21,081 nucleotides of DNA. Origin: Clostridiaceae bacterium (GTDB lineage: Bacteria > Bacillota > Clostridia > Oscillospirales > Acutalibacteraceae). The translations under genes were made by a program, and so were the position numbers. Position 1 is the first letter of the stretch; each line of letters starts with the position of its first letter. Shown piece by piece: positions 7,739 to 15,638 of this stretch. Below the pieces are notes generated by a model. That model was given only the letters and a program-made list of their open reading frames with translations. It ran no database searches and had not been told where the DNA came from. The stretch lies in contig JAEDKI010000011.1 of NCBI GenBank assembly GCA_016295895.1, positions 1-21,081 of the forward strand, in the 5' to 3' direction.

Positions 7739-9682
7739 TTACCAGATTTTCTTGTCGGCAATGTCCTCAACAGCCTTTGCGGCGAAGTCGGCAACGCTCA
7801 TTGCGCCGATATCTCCCTCGCCTCTCTTGCGAACGGAAACCGTTCCGTCCTCGATTTCCTTGTCGCCGACAAGGAGCATGTAGGGGATTTTCTGAAGCTG
7901 AGCTTCACGGATTTTATAGCCGATCTTTTCGCTGCGCTCGTCAACGGTAACTCTCATGCCCATTGCTTCAAGCTTTTTGCGAACGGAGTTTGCATATTCC
8001 TGATGGCGGTCGGCAATCGGGAGCAGTCTTATCTGCTCGGGAGCGAGCCAGAGCGGGAATGCGCCTGCATATTTCTCAATAAGCAGAGCAAGGGTACGCT
8101 CGTAGCAGCCGATAGAGGTTCTGTGAATGATATAGGGGTTTTTCTTTGTGCCGTCTGCGGCAACATATTCCATGCCGAATTTCTCGGCGAGCATCTGGTC
8201 AATCTGAATGGTGATGAGCGTATCCTCTTTGCCGTGAACATTCTTAATCTGAATATCAAGCTTGGGGCCGTAGAAAGCAGCTTCGCCGATACCGATTTTA
8301 TAAGGAATCTCGAGGTGGTCAAGAATTTTCTTCATAACGCCCTGAGCCTCGTCCCACTGTTCTGCGGTTCCGATATATTTTGCTCTGTCATCGGGATCCC
8401 ACTGAGAGAAGCGGTAAGAAACGTCTTCATAAAGGCCGAGAGTTTTGAGCATATAGATTGCAAGCTCAAGACAGCCCTTGAATTCGTCTTCAAGCTGTTC
8501 GGGAGTGCACATAAGATGACCTTCGGAAATCGTGAACTGTCTGACACGGATAAGTCCGTGCATTTCGCCGCTTGCCTCGTTGCGGAAAAGGGTTGAGGTC
8601 TCGTTGTAACGGAGCGGCAGGTCACGGTATGAACGGGCTCTGTTGAGATATGCCTGATACTGGAACGGGCAGGTCATGGGGCGCAGAGCAAAGACCTCAT
8701 CGTCTTTTTCTTCATCGCCGAGAACAAACATGCCGTCCTGATAGTGATCCCAATGGCCTGAGAGCTTATAAAGGTCGCTCTTTGCCATATAGGGAGTTTT
8801 TGTGAGAAGCCAGCCTCTTCTCTGCTCCTCGTCCTCAACAAAACGCTGAAGAGTCTGAATAATTCTTGCACCGTTGGGCAGAAGAATGGGCAGACCTTGA
8901 CCGATAAGGTCGCTCGTTGTGAATATTTCAAGCTCTCTGCCGAGCTTGTTGTGGTCTCTCTTCTTTGCTTCCTCAATGGCTTCAAGATGAGCGTCAAGCT
9001 CGGATTTCTTGGTGAAAGCCGTGCCGTAAATTCTCTGAAGCATTTTATTCTTGGAGTCGCCTCTCCAATATGCGCCCGTGCAGGAGGTGAGCTTGAAAGC
9101 CTTGATTCTGCCCGTGTCGGGGATATGAGGGCCTGCGCAAAGCTCGTCAAATTCGCCCTGCTTATAGAACGAAATCTTTTCGCCCTTGTCGGAGTGCTCT
9201 TTGATAAGCTCAACCTTGTAGGTTTCGCCCTTTGCTTCCATGAGCTTTATTGCTTCCTCGGGGTCAAGCTCATATTTTTCAAGCGGGAGAGCTTCCTTGA
9301 CGATTTTGCTCATTTCCGCTTCGATTTTTTCAAGAATTTCGGGTGTGAACGGAACATCGATATCAAAATCATAGTAAAAACCGTTATCGATTGCGGGGCC
9401 GATGGCAAGCTTTGCTTCGGGATAGAGCCTTTTAACCGCCTGAGCAAGAACATGGGAGGCGGTGTGGCGCAGAGCCCATTTGCCGTCGGGGTCGTCAAAG
9501 GTGAGAATTTCAAGCTCGCAATCGCTTTCGAGAGGAGTTCTCAGATCGGCAACCTTTCCGTCAATTTTGCAGGAGCAGGCGGCTTTGAAAAGACCTGCAC
9601 CGAGGCTTTTTGCAACATCCATGGCGGTTGTGCCGTTTTCAAACTCCTTAACGACTCCGCCCTTGAGGGTAACATTTATCAT
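7739..9682 (-). CDS. thrS: Threonine--tRNA ligase
   Basis: Charges tRNA-Thr with threonine in the cytoplasm; class II synthetase. With the ATG at 9682 (AAAGG 9 nt upstream) it has 647 residues, the usual size. Domains in order: an N-terminal TGS domain (about 1-62); an editing domain with H73-x3-H77 and C182-x3-H186; the catalytic core with C338 in RPMTCP, R367 in FRNEASGE, H389 in ISEGHL and the late HRTSIGCYER motif 3; and a C-terminal anticodon-binding domain (from about residue 545). C338, H389 and the HR of motif 3 fit the zinc-binding trio. ISEGHL and GCYER are variants of the commoner QDDAH and GSIER forms and recall clostridial ThrRS. An ATG at 9691 is an alternative start. Expression is set by the T-box leader just upstream. 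Confidence 0.97.
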   Translation of the reverse strand: MINVTLKGGVVKEFENGTTAMDVAKSLGAGLFKAACSCKIDGKVADLRTPLESDCELEILTFDDPDGKWALRHTASHVLAQAVKRLYPEAKLAIGPAIDNGFYYDFDIDVPFTPEILEKIEAEMSKIVKEALPLEKYELDPEEAIKLMEAKGETYKVELIKEHSDKGEKISFYKQGEFDELCAGPHIPDTGRIKAFKLTSCTGAYWRGDSKNKMLQRIYGTAFTKKSELDAHLEAIEEAKKRDHNKLGRELEIFTTSDLIGQGLPILLPNGARIIQTLQRFVEDEEQRRGWLLTKTPYMAKSDLYKLSGHWDHYQDGMFVLGDEEKDDEVFALRPMTCPFQYQAYLNRARSYRDLPLRYNETSTLFRNEASGEMHGLIRVRQFTISEGHLMCTPEQLEDEFKGCLELAIYMLKTLGLYEDVSYRFSQWDPDDRAKYIGTAEQWDEAQGVMKKILDHLEIPYKIGIGEAAFYGPKLDIQIKNVHGKEDTLITIQIDQMLAEKFGMEYVAADGTKKNPYIIHRTSIGCYERTLALLIEKYAGAFPLWLAPEQIRLLPIADRHQEYANSVRKKLEAMGMRVTVDERSEKIGYKIREAQLQKIPYMLLVGDKEIEDGTVSVRKRGEGDIGAMSVADFAAKAVEDIADKKIW

Positions 9683-9704
9683 TATTATCATCCTTTCTTT
9701 TTGT

Positions 9705-9743
9705 AAAAAAATAAGCCCCATCCTGAACAAAACAGGATGAAGC
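9705..9743 (-). terminator. T-box attenuator terminator
   Basis: Minus-strand arms GCTTCATCCTG (9743-9733) and CAGGATGGGGC (9725-9715) form an 11-bp stem including two G-U pairs. TTATTTTTTT follows (9714-9705). It lies between the T-box core and the thrS ribosome binding site, as in a transcription-attenuating T-box. Confidence 0.85.
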
Positions 9744-9947
9744 AATATACTCCACGGTTCCACCCGTTATTCCGCTTAAAAAAGCGGCTCTCGGCAGCTT
9801 TAACGCAGCTGATACGGCTGACCTTATTTCGGAGAGCACTCGGCAGCGGTAGCGGCTTGCGGGCTTTTGCCGCCCTTTCAGCCACGGGGCAGCTCTCTGA
9901 AAAAAGCCGTTTGCAGGCAGCCTTCTGCCTCAACGATTTTGATATTT
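9705..9947 (-). promoter_or_regulatory. T-box leader (tRNA-Thr sensing) of thrS
   Basis: Read on the minus strand, the leader holds the recognisable parts of a T-box in order. The distal Stem I element AGAGAGCTGCC begins at about 9898. A candidate specifier codon ACC (Thr) lies at 9850-9848 in CGCTACCGCTG. A Stem III-type hairpin CCGCTT/AAGCGG follows near 9771-9787. The T-box core AACGGGTGGAACCGTGG is at 9768-9752, and an 11-bp terminator with a T-rich tail at 9743-9705. Uncharged tRNA-Thr is expected to stabilise the antiterminator and allow thrS transcription. The bulge reads TGGA. Confidence 0.9.
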
Positions 9948-9954
9948 CTTTATT

Positions 9955-9983
9955 ATCTTATCACTCATTTTATTTAAAGTCAA
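9955..9983 (-). promoter_or_regulatory. Promoter of the thrS T-box transcript
   Basis: On the minus strand, -35 TTGACT (9983-9978), a 17-nt spacer and -10 TAAGAT (9960-9955). Transcription would start near 9948, just before Stem I of the leader. Confidence 0.7.
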
Positions 9984-10014
9984 TAGAAAAAATGAGGAAA
10001 AATCGATAAAAAAC

Positions 10015-10043
10015 TTGACAATAACAGTATAAAAGTATACTAT
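10015..10043 (+). promoter_or_regulatory. Promoter of rny with overlapping inverted repeat
   Basis: A perfect -35 TTGACA at 10015-10020, a 17-nt spacer and -10 TACTAT (4/6) at 10038-10043; TATACT at 10036 is an alternative with a shorter spacer. An inverted repeat AGTATA-AAAG-TATACT (10026-10041) overlaps the spacer and the -10 and could be an operator or chance in AT-rich DNA. It is divergent to the thrS promoter, with 31 nt between the two -35 boxes. Confidence 0.65.
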
Positions 10044-10048
10044 AGATA

Positions 10049-10160
10049 CAATGGTGTTATTTTGTGCCAAGCGAACCGAGTTTCGTTTAAATACACCATT
10101 GGTAGATTTTTTGCAAAATTTTCATATCGGTTCTGCACCCGCAGACCGCAAAATTTTTTG
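10049..10160 (+). other. Structured 5' leader of rny
   Basis: Two hairpins can be drawn. The first has 9-bp arms 10049-10057 (CAATGGTGT) and 10093-10101 (ACACCATTG) with an inner GCGAAC/GTTTCGT stem. The second pairs 10128-10136 with 10141-10148 (CGGT-CTGC with GCAGACCG, one bulged T), flanked on both sides by AAAATTTT. The leader ends directly before the ribosome binding site. No known RNA family was recognised. Confidence 0.5.
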
Positions 10161-10162
10161 AA

Positions 10163-10180
10163 AAGGAGGAACGCACCATT
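10163..10180 (+). promoter_or_regulatory. Ribosome binding site and ATT start codon of rny
   Basis: AGGAGG at 10164-10169 is followed after 8 nt by ATT at 10178-10180. Between the in-frame stop TAG at 10103 and this codon there is no in-frame ATG, GTG or TTG; only a CTG at 10133, which has no ribosome binding site. Downstream in-frame GTG (10232) and ATG (10238) lack any ribosome binding site and would cut through the membrane anchor. Confidence 0.7.
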
Positions 10181-11740
10181 AACACTCAAGTATCCCTTTG
10201 GATTGTTATTCTTGTTGCCGTCGTTGCAGTTGTGGGCATGGTTGTAATGTTCATTCTCGGCGGTTTACATAGAAAAAAGACAGCCGAAGCGGCTATAGGC
10301 TCTGCCGAGCAGGAAGCTAACAAGATTGTCAGCGACGCCATCGCAGAAGCCGAAGCCAAGAAAAAAGAAGCTGTGCTTGAAGCAAAAGACGAAATCCACA
10401 AGCAAAGAACCGAAACAGAAAAAGAACTTCGTGAAAGGCGCAACGAGGTTCAGCGTATGGAGCGCCGCATCAACCAGAAAGAGGAAACTCTCGACAAAAA
10501 GAGCGACAACCTCGAGAAAAAGGAAGAAGTTCTCAACGGCAAAATCAAGGAGGCTGAGGCTCGCCTTGAAGAGGTTGAGAGCATCAAGAAAAGCCAGTTT
10601 GAAATGCTCGAAAGAATTTCGGGCTTCACAAAGGATCAGGCTAAGGAATATATCCTTAAAACCCTTGAATCAGACCTTGACCACGAAAAAGCGGTCAAGA
10701 TTCAGGAATTTGAGCAGCGCACCAAGGACGAAGCCGAACAGCTCGCAAGAGAGGTTATCACAACCGCAATTCAGCGCTGCGCCGCAGACCATGCCGCTGA
10801 AACAACCGTTTCCGTTGTTCCTCTGCCCAATGACGAAATGAAGGGCAGAATCATCGGCAGAGAGGGCAGAAATGTCAGAACCCTTGAAATGATAACGGGC
10901 GTTGACCTTATCATTGACGACACGCCCGAGGCAATCACCGTTTCGTGCTTTGACCCCGTTCGCAGAGAGATTGCAAGAGTTGCTCTTGAAAAGCTCGTTG
11001 CAGACGGCAGAATCCACCCCGCAAGAATTGAAGAAATGTATGACAAGGCAAAGCGTGAGGTTGAAGCAACAATCAAGCAAACAGGCGAGCATGCGCTTAT
11101 CGATGCGGGCGTTAACAATGTTCATCCCGAAATCGTTAAGCTTCTCGGCAAGCTCAGATACCGCACAAGCTACGGTCAGAATGTTCTCAAGCATTCGCTT
11201 GAAGTTTCATACATTGCCGGACTCATGGCGTCGGAACTTGGCACCGATGTCAGATTGGCAAAAAGAGCAGGCTTGCTGCATGATATCGGCAAGGCTCTCG
11301 ACCATGAGATGGAAGGCTCCCATGTTGATTTGGGCGTTGAATTTGCAAAGAGATACAAAGAAAACGATATAGTTCTTAACGCTATCAAGGCTCACCACGG
11401 CGAGGTTGAGGCAAAATCGGTCACCGCCGCTCTCGTTCAGGCGGCAGACGCTATTTCAGCCGCAAGACCCGGCGCAAGGCGTGAGGATGTTCAAAACTAT
11501 GTTAAGCGCCTTGAAAAGCTTGAAGAAATCGCAGATTCGTTTGAGGGCGTTGAGCGTTCGTTCGCCATTCAGGCGGGCAGAGAAGTCAGAATCATGGTTA
11601 AGCCCAACATCATTACGGACGACAAGATGGTTCTTCTTGCAAGAGATGTTGCCAAAAAGATTGAGGAGAGCATGGAATATCCCGGTCAGATCAAGGTTAA
11701 CATTATCAGAGAGAGCAGAACTGTTGATTACGCTAAATAA
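10178..11740 (+). CDS. rny: Ribonuclease Y
   Basis: Membrane-anchored endoribonuclease that starts decay of many mRNAs in Firmicutes. Starting at the ATT codon it has 520 residues, the length of the Bacillus subtilis enzyme. Order of parts: one N-terminal membrane segment (LWIVILVAVVAVVGMVVMF), a long charged coiled coil (about 30-200), a KH RNA-binding domain with G-R-I-I-G-R-E-G-R-N (about 223-232), and an HD phosphohydrolase domain with L-L-H368-D369-I-G-K and A-H-H-G-E. In this numbering the HD pair falls at 368/369, the positions known for the B. subtilis catalytic residues. That agreement supports the 10178 start rather than GTG 10232, which would give 502 residues and half a membrane segment. 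ymdB follows, as in many Firmicutes. A terminator separates them. Confidence 0.95.
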   Translation: MNTQVSLWIVILVAVVAVVGMVVMFILGGLHRKKTAEAAIGSAEQEANKIVSDAIAEAEAKKKEAVLEAKDEIHKQRTETEKELRERRNEVQRMERRINQKEETLDKKSDNLEKKEEVLNGKIKEAEARLEEVESIKKSQFEMLERISGFTKDQAKEYILKTLESDLDHEKAVKIQEFEQRTKDEAEQLAREVITTAIQRCAADHAAETTVSVVPLPNDEMKGRIIGREGRNVRTLEMITGVDLIIDDTPEAITVSCFDPVRREIARVALEKLVADGRIHPARIEEMYDKAKREVEATIKQTGEHALIDAGVNNVHPEIVKLLGKLRYRTSYGQNVLKHSLEVSYIAGLMASELGTDVRLAKRAGLLHDIGKALDHEMEGSHVDLGVEFAKRYKENDIVLNAIKAHHGEVEAKSVTAALVQAADAISAARPGARREDVQNYVKRLEKLEEIADSFEGVERSFAIQAGREVRIMVKPNIITDDKMVLLARDVAKKIEESMEYPGQIKVNIIRESRTVDYAK

Positions 11741-11746
11741 TAAAAC

Positions 11747-11775
11747 AAAGGGCTGCATTTTTGCAGCCCTTTTCC
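11747..11775 (+). terminator. Terminator between rny and ymdB
   Basis: A perfect 11-bp stem, 11747-11757 (AAAGGGCTGCA) with 11762-11772 (TGCAGCCCTTT), and a 4-nt T loop. The T-tail is short and shared with the stem, so readthrough into ymdB is likely. Confidence 0.8.
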
Positions 11776-11806
11776 GATTTGATTTAATTTCCACGGAGGT
11801 TATCTG

Positions 11807-12577
11807 ATGAATATTCTCGTTATCGGCGATGTTGTTTCGGCGGCGGGCTGTGAATATCTGCGCAGCGTTCTGCCCGGCTTCAAGCGGCTCAAAAATATTG
11901 ATTTCTGCATTGCCAACGGTGAAAATTCCGCCGTGGGCAACGGCATTACGCCGTTTTCGGCGCAATATCTTTTTGACAGCGGCGTTGACTTTTTAACAAC
12001 GGGTAACCATGTTTACCGCCGCAGAGAGTTTTATGAAATGCTCGATGAACGCAGCGATATCATCCGACCCGCCAATTTCAGCGCCCGCAATCCGGGCAAA
12101 GGATTCTCGGTTGTCGATATGGGATATGTCAAAATCGGAATAATAAATCTTTCGGGAATGGCTTATATGGACAGATGCGGCAATCCCTTTGACGCAGTTG
12201 ACGAAATTCTGCCCAAGCTTTCGGATTGCAGGATAACCCTTGTTGATTTTCATGCCGAGGCAACCGCCGAAAAAAGGGCGCTCGGATTCTATCTTGACGG
12301 CAGGGTTTCCGCCGTTTACGGCACTCACACCCATGTTCTGACCGCCGATTCCGTGATTTTGCCCAAAGGCACGGCTTATATCACCGACATCGGCATGACG
12401 GGCGTTAAAAATTCGGTTCTCGGCGTTAAGTCCGAAATCTCAATCGAATGGCTCAGAACGGGAATGCCCGCAAGATTTGACCCGGCGCAGGGCGAATGCA
12501 TGATGAACGGCTGTATTTTTGAATTCGACAACAAAACCGGCAGGGCGCTGAGCGTCGAGCCGGTCAATATAGAATGA
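11807..12577 (+). CDS. ymdB: YmdB-family metallophosphoesterase (2',3'-cyclic nucleotide phosphodiesterase type)
   Basis: A 256-residue protein behind CGGAGG. The dinuclear metal site of this family is visible and nearly in register with B. subtilis YmdB: D8 in GDVV, E39-N40 in NGENSA, N67-H68 in TTGNHV, H149 in DFHAEA, and H174-x-H176 in GTHTHV. YmdB hydrolyses cyclic nucleotides (2',3'-cAMP in vitro) and affects biofilm and motility switching in Bacillus; its role here is inferred. It is the usual neighbour of rny in Firmicutes, which supports the call. The rny terminator lies 32 nt before its start; no separate promoter was clear, so it may depend on readthrough. The ttcA-like gene follows after 18 nt. 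Confidence 0.92.
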   Translation: MNILVIGDVVSAAGCEYLRSVLPGFKRLKNIDFCIANGENSAVGNGITPFSAQYLFDSGVDFLTTGNHVYRRREFYEMLDERSDIIRPANFSARNPGKGFSVVDMGYVKIGIINLSGMAYMDRCGNPFDAVDEILPKLSDCRITLVDFHAEATAEKRALGFYLDGRVSAVYGTHTHVLTADSVILPKGTAYITDIGMTGVKNSVLGVKSEISIEWLRTGMPARFDPAQGECMMNGCIFEFDNKTGRALSVEPVNIE

Positions 12578-12595
12578 TTTTTCGGAGAAATTTTT

Positions 12596-13306
12596 ATGCA
12601 AAAGCTTTTGAGTTATATGCGCTCCGCATGTCAGCAGTATGAAATGATAAGCGACGGAGACAGAATTGCCGTCGGCGTTTCGGGCGGTAAGGATTCCGTT
12701 TCCCTGCTTGTCGGTCTTTCCGAACTGCGCCGCTTTTATCCTGCAAAATTTGATATCGTTGCGATAACGGTTGACCCCCGTTTCGGCGGAGAGGACGGCG
12801 ATTATTCTCAGATTGAGGAGCTTTGCCGCCGTATTGATGTTAAATATGTTATCAAACGCACTCAGCTTGCCGAGGTTATTTTCGATATCAGAAAAGAGAG
12901 CAATCCTTGCAGTCTTTGCGCAAGAATGCGCCGTGGCGCTCTGCACGACGCCGCCAAGGAAGCGGGATGCAATAAAATTGCGCTCGGCCATCATCTTGAC
13001 GATGTGGCGGAAACTTTCATAATGAATCTTTTCAACGGCGGAACGCTTGACTGCTTCATGCCCGTGACCTATCTTTCACGAAAAGAACTATATATGATAA
13101 GACCGCTTATTTTTGCAAGGGAGAGCGATTGCAGGCGGGTTGCCCGCAAGATGAATCTGCCCGTTGTGAAAAGCAAATGCCCTGCCGACGGCGCAACCGA
13201 ACGGCAGGAGGTCAAGGAAATGCTTTCCGCTCTTGAAAAGAAATACGGCGATGTCCGCAGTAAAATTCTCGGCGCAATGCAGAGAAAGGGAGTAAACGGT
13301 TATTGA
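12596..13306 (+). CDS. TtcA-family tRNA 2-thiolation protein (PP-loop ATPase)
   Basis: A 236-residue N-type ATP pyrophosphatase starting at ATG with CGGAGAA upstream. The PP-loop S-G-G-K-D-S is at residues 29-34. C105-S-L-C108 followed by RMRRGAL, then G-H-H-L-D-D-V-A-E-T at 131-140, and C195 in KSKCPAD give the pattern of TtcA, which activates cytidine 32 of certain tRNAs and inserts sulfur, using an iron-sulfur cluster held by the cysteines. It is shorter than E. coli TtcA (about 310), as in many Firmicutes proteins of this group. Not all such proteins have been tested, so other tRNA thiolation roles (TtuA-like) remain possible. It is probably co-transcribed with ymdB. Its stop overlaps the end of the convergent S-component gene by 7 nt. 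Confidence 0.83.
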   Translation: MQKLLSYMRSACQQYEMISDGDRIAVGVSGGKDSVSLLVGLSELRRFYPAKFDIVAITVDPRFGGEDGDYSQIEELCRRIDVKYVIKRTQLAEVIFDIRKESNPCSLCARMRRGALHDAAKEAGCNKIALGHHLDDVAETFIMNLFNGGTLDCFMPVTYLSRKELYMIRPLIFARESDCRRVARKMNLPVVKSKCPADGATERQEVKEMLSALEKKYGDVRSKILGAMQRKGVNGY

Positions 13307-14031
13307 TTTGACCCGAACATACCGTATTTGATTTTTATCCGGTCAAGCTTTTCTATGAACGCTTTTCCTGCAAGCAGAAGAACGACGGCGGTTGTTGCCG
13401 CATGGGAGAAGTTGAACGGCACGCCCGAAGCGTAAATCGAAAGAATCTGTTTGAGCGAAAAATCGGTTGCCATCATCAGCACCGAGCTTATATCGACTAT
13501 CAGTCCGTAAATAACGAAGCACAGTATTCCGCCGACAGCGGCGAGAATCAGGCGGTTATTGCGGACTTTTTTGTTGCAGAAAATCAATCCTGCCGCAAGC
13601 CCCACGGCTCCCATGGCAAGCATCTGAAACGGAGTCCACGGACCCTGCCCGAAAAGGAAATTTGAAACAAACATTGAGAGCGCTCCGCAGATAAAGCCCG
13701 ACTGTGCGCCGAAGCATGCCGCAGTAATAATAACGATGGCGCAGGACGGCTTGATGGTCGGCAGAGAAAAGAAAGCCGCTCTTGATGCGGCGGCAAGCGC
13801 CGACATGCAGGCGAGAACAGCAAGCTCTCTTGCAGACGGTCTGCTTTTTTCAAATGATACGAGAAGCGGAAGGCAGGAAACGGCGATAATCAGCACCGCC
13901 ATGAGGTAATAATATTCTTTACCGCTCAGGAATCTGTTCAAAACGCATGCGGCGGCAATCAGCAGAGCCGCAGTTATAACCGAAAGCACGGCGGCTTTTT
14001 TGCTGCTCAAAGAGAAAGATTTTCTCTGCAA
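13300..14031 (-). CDS. ECF transporter S component (probable cobalamin-type, CbrT-like)
   Basis: A 243-residue, very hydrophobic protein with about six membrane segments and a G-Q-G-P-W-T-P-F-Q-M stretch in the middle, which I associate with vitamin S components of the CbrT group (recalled, moderate certainty). S components bind the vitamin and dock on the T component/ATPase module. The start is a TTG at 14031 with AAGGA about 12 nt upstream, overlapping the ATPase gene by 25 nt, so translation is probably coupled. It is last in the three-gene operon ecfT - double ATPase - S. The cobalamin-like riboswitch in front of the operon is the main reason to propose vitamin B12 or a relative as cargo. 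Residues around the predicted pocket were not checked. Its 3' end overlaps the convergent ttcA-like gene. Confidence 0.75.
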   Translation of the reverse strand: MQRKSFSLSSKKAAVLSVITAALLIAAACVLNRFLSGKEYYYLMAVLIIAVSCLPLLVSFEKSRPSARELAVLACMSALAAASRAAFFSLPTIKPSCAIVIITAACFGAQSGFICGALSMFVSNFLFGQGPWTPFQMLAMGAVGLAAGLIFCNKKVRNNRLILAAVGGILCFVIYGLIVDISSVLMMATDFSLKQILSIYASGVPFNFSHAATTAVVLLLAGKAFIEKLDRIKIKYGMFGSNQ

Positions 14032-15638
14032 AGCGAAATCACATCCTTGTCCGTTACGCAGTTTTCAAAAATATGGCGTGAGAGCTTGTTTGCCGAGGTG
14101 GTGTAGAAGCAGTTGCCCGCAAAAAAGCTGTTGGCGTCGCTGACGCATACTGCCTGAGAGTCGAAAATCATGGTGCAGAAATCGGCGTTGGCGGCGCAGA
14201 ACTCGATATCATGCGAAATCATAATAACAGTCTTGCCGTTTTCACGAAGCCTGCGGAGAATTTCGGCAAAGGTCAGCTTGAATTCGCAGTCCATGCCCTT
14301 TGTCGGCTCGTCGAGAAGTAAAATATCGGGGTCTTTGAGCAGAAGCTTTGCAAGAGCGGTTCTCTGCTGTTCTCCTCCGCTCAGGTCGTAGGGGTGGCGG
14401 TCAAGCAGAGCGGAAATGCCGCAAAGTCGGGCAATTTCAGCTGTTTTTTCTTTGTCCGCTCCCATTTCTTCAAGCTCCGCCGATACCGTTTTTCGGGTAA
14501 AAAGCGCCTGAGGATTCTGCGGCATGGCGAGAACCCGTGCGGAGGATTTTTTTATGTTTTCGCCGAAAAATGAGATTTTACCCGAAAGCGGTTTCAATTC
14601 GCCCGTGAGCAGGCGGATAAGCGTTGATTTGCCCGCTCCGTTGCAGCCCGTAACCGCAAAAATGCTGTTTTTCGGAACGCTGAGACTGAGATTTTCGAGA
14701 ATATTTTTGCCGTTTTTATCATATCTGAAAAATAAATTCTTTATTTCAACTGCCGTTCCTTGATTCTTAAACTCGGGAACGGCGATTTTGTTTGATTTGA
14801 TTTCTTTATTTTCAAAAAGGGAAGAAAGCCATTTTGCACTCTCGTTGACTGAGAGCGGAGTTTTGCCCTTTCCGCCCAGAGCGGAGTGGATTCTGACCCC
14901 CGAAGGCATTGCAAGGCTGATAAAACCGCCGATTTTGTCGGAATGATTGCCAAGCTCCGAGGGAGGGCAGTCGGCGGCAACAGCGCCGCAGTCCATGACG
15001 ATAACACGGCTTGCATAGCCGAAAGCTTCTTCAAGGCGGTGCTCGGTCATTATAACGGTTGTTCCGAGGTCACGGTTGATTTTTGAAACCGTTGAGAGAA
15101 AATTCTCTGCGGCAACGGGGTCAAGCTGAGAGGTCGGCTCGTCGAGGATCAGAAGGTCGGGTGAGGTCGCCATAACGGAGGCAAGGTTCAGAAGCTGTTT
15201 CTGACCGCCCGAAAGCTCTGAGATTTTTTTGTCAAACCAATTGCCGATTCCGAAATATGAAGCCATTTCCGCAACTCTGAGCCGAACGGAATCCGTGCTC
15301 ATGCCGAGATTTTCAAGGCTGAAAGCCATTTCATGCCACACCTTGTCGGTTACAATCTGACTTTCGGGATCCTGCATGACAAAGCCGATTTTTTCGGCGG
15401 CGGTTCGCTCGCTGAGTTCGTCAACAGGCGTTCCGTCAAAAAGAACGGAGCCGCTCCGTTTGCCCGAGGGCAAAAGATTTTTCTTGAGGTGACGGAGCAG
15501 AGTGGTTTTTCCGCAGCCGCTTCTGCCGCAGATAACAACAAATTCACCCCTGCCGACGCCGAAGCTGATATCATTCAGCGCATTTTCATCGGAAAGAGGA
15601 TAGGCAAAGCTCAGGTTTTTGCATACAATCTGTTCCAT
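14007..15638 (-). CDS. Fused double ATPase of an ECF transporter
   Basis: A 543-residue protein with two complete ABC ATPase domains in one chain, equal to EcfA1 plus EcfA2. The first half has Walker A G-R-S-G-C-G-K-T-T (38-46), Q-loop QDPESQ, signature LSGGQKQ (142-148), Walker B LLILDEPTS and an E-H-R switch. The second half has G-C-N-G-A-G-K-S-T (331-339), LSGGEQQR, LLLDEPTKG and S-H-D. It powers vitamin import with the T and S components. The start ATG has a strong GGAGGTGAT site and overlaps the upstream ecfT gene by 28 nt. This genomic arrangement (T, fused ATPase, S under one promoter) marks a group I-like dedicated transporter, not a shared module. Confidence 0.9.
   Translation of the reverse strand: MEQIVCKNLSFAYPLSDENALNDISFGVGRGEFVVICGRSGCGKTTLLRHLKKNLLPSGKRSGSVLFDGTPVDELSERTAAEKIGFVMQDPESQIVTDKVWHEMAFSLENLGMSTDSVRLRVAEMASYFGIGNWFDKKISELSGGQKQLLNLASVMATSPDLLILDEPTSQLDPVAAENFLSTVSKINRDLGTTVIMTEHRLEEAFGYASRVIVMDCGAVAADCPPSELGNHSDKIGGFISLAMPSGVRIHSALGGKGKTPLSVNESAKWLSSLFENKEIKSNKIAVPEFKNQGTAVEIKNLFFRYDKNGKNILENLSLSVPKNSIFAVTGCNGAGKSTLIRLLTGELKPLSGKISFFGENIKKSSARVLAMPQNPQALFTRKTVSAELEEMGADKEKTAEIARLCGISALLDRHPYDLSGGEQQRTALAKLLLKDPDILLLDEPTKGMDCEFKLTFAEILRRLRENGKTVIMISHDIEFCAANADFCTMIFDSQAVCVSDANSFFAGNCFYTTSANKLSRHIFENCVTDKDVISLCRENLSL

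Noticed and set aside
7721..9706. Two long plus-strand ORFs (7721-8596, 8897-9706) opposite thrS
   Set aside because: They are antisense to a complete, well-conserved ThrRS, lack ribosome binding sites, and show no recognisable domain.
9683..9763. Upstream extension of thrS to 9763
   Set aside because: It would translate through the T-box terminator. The ATG at 9682 gives the standard ThrRS start.
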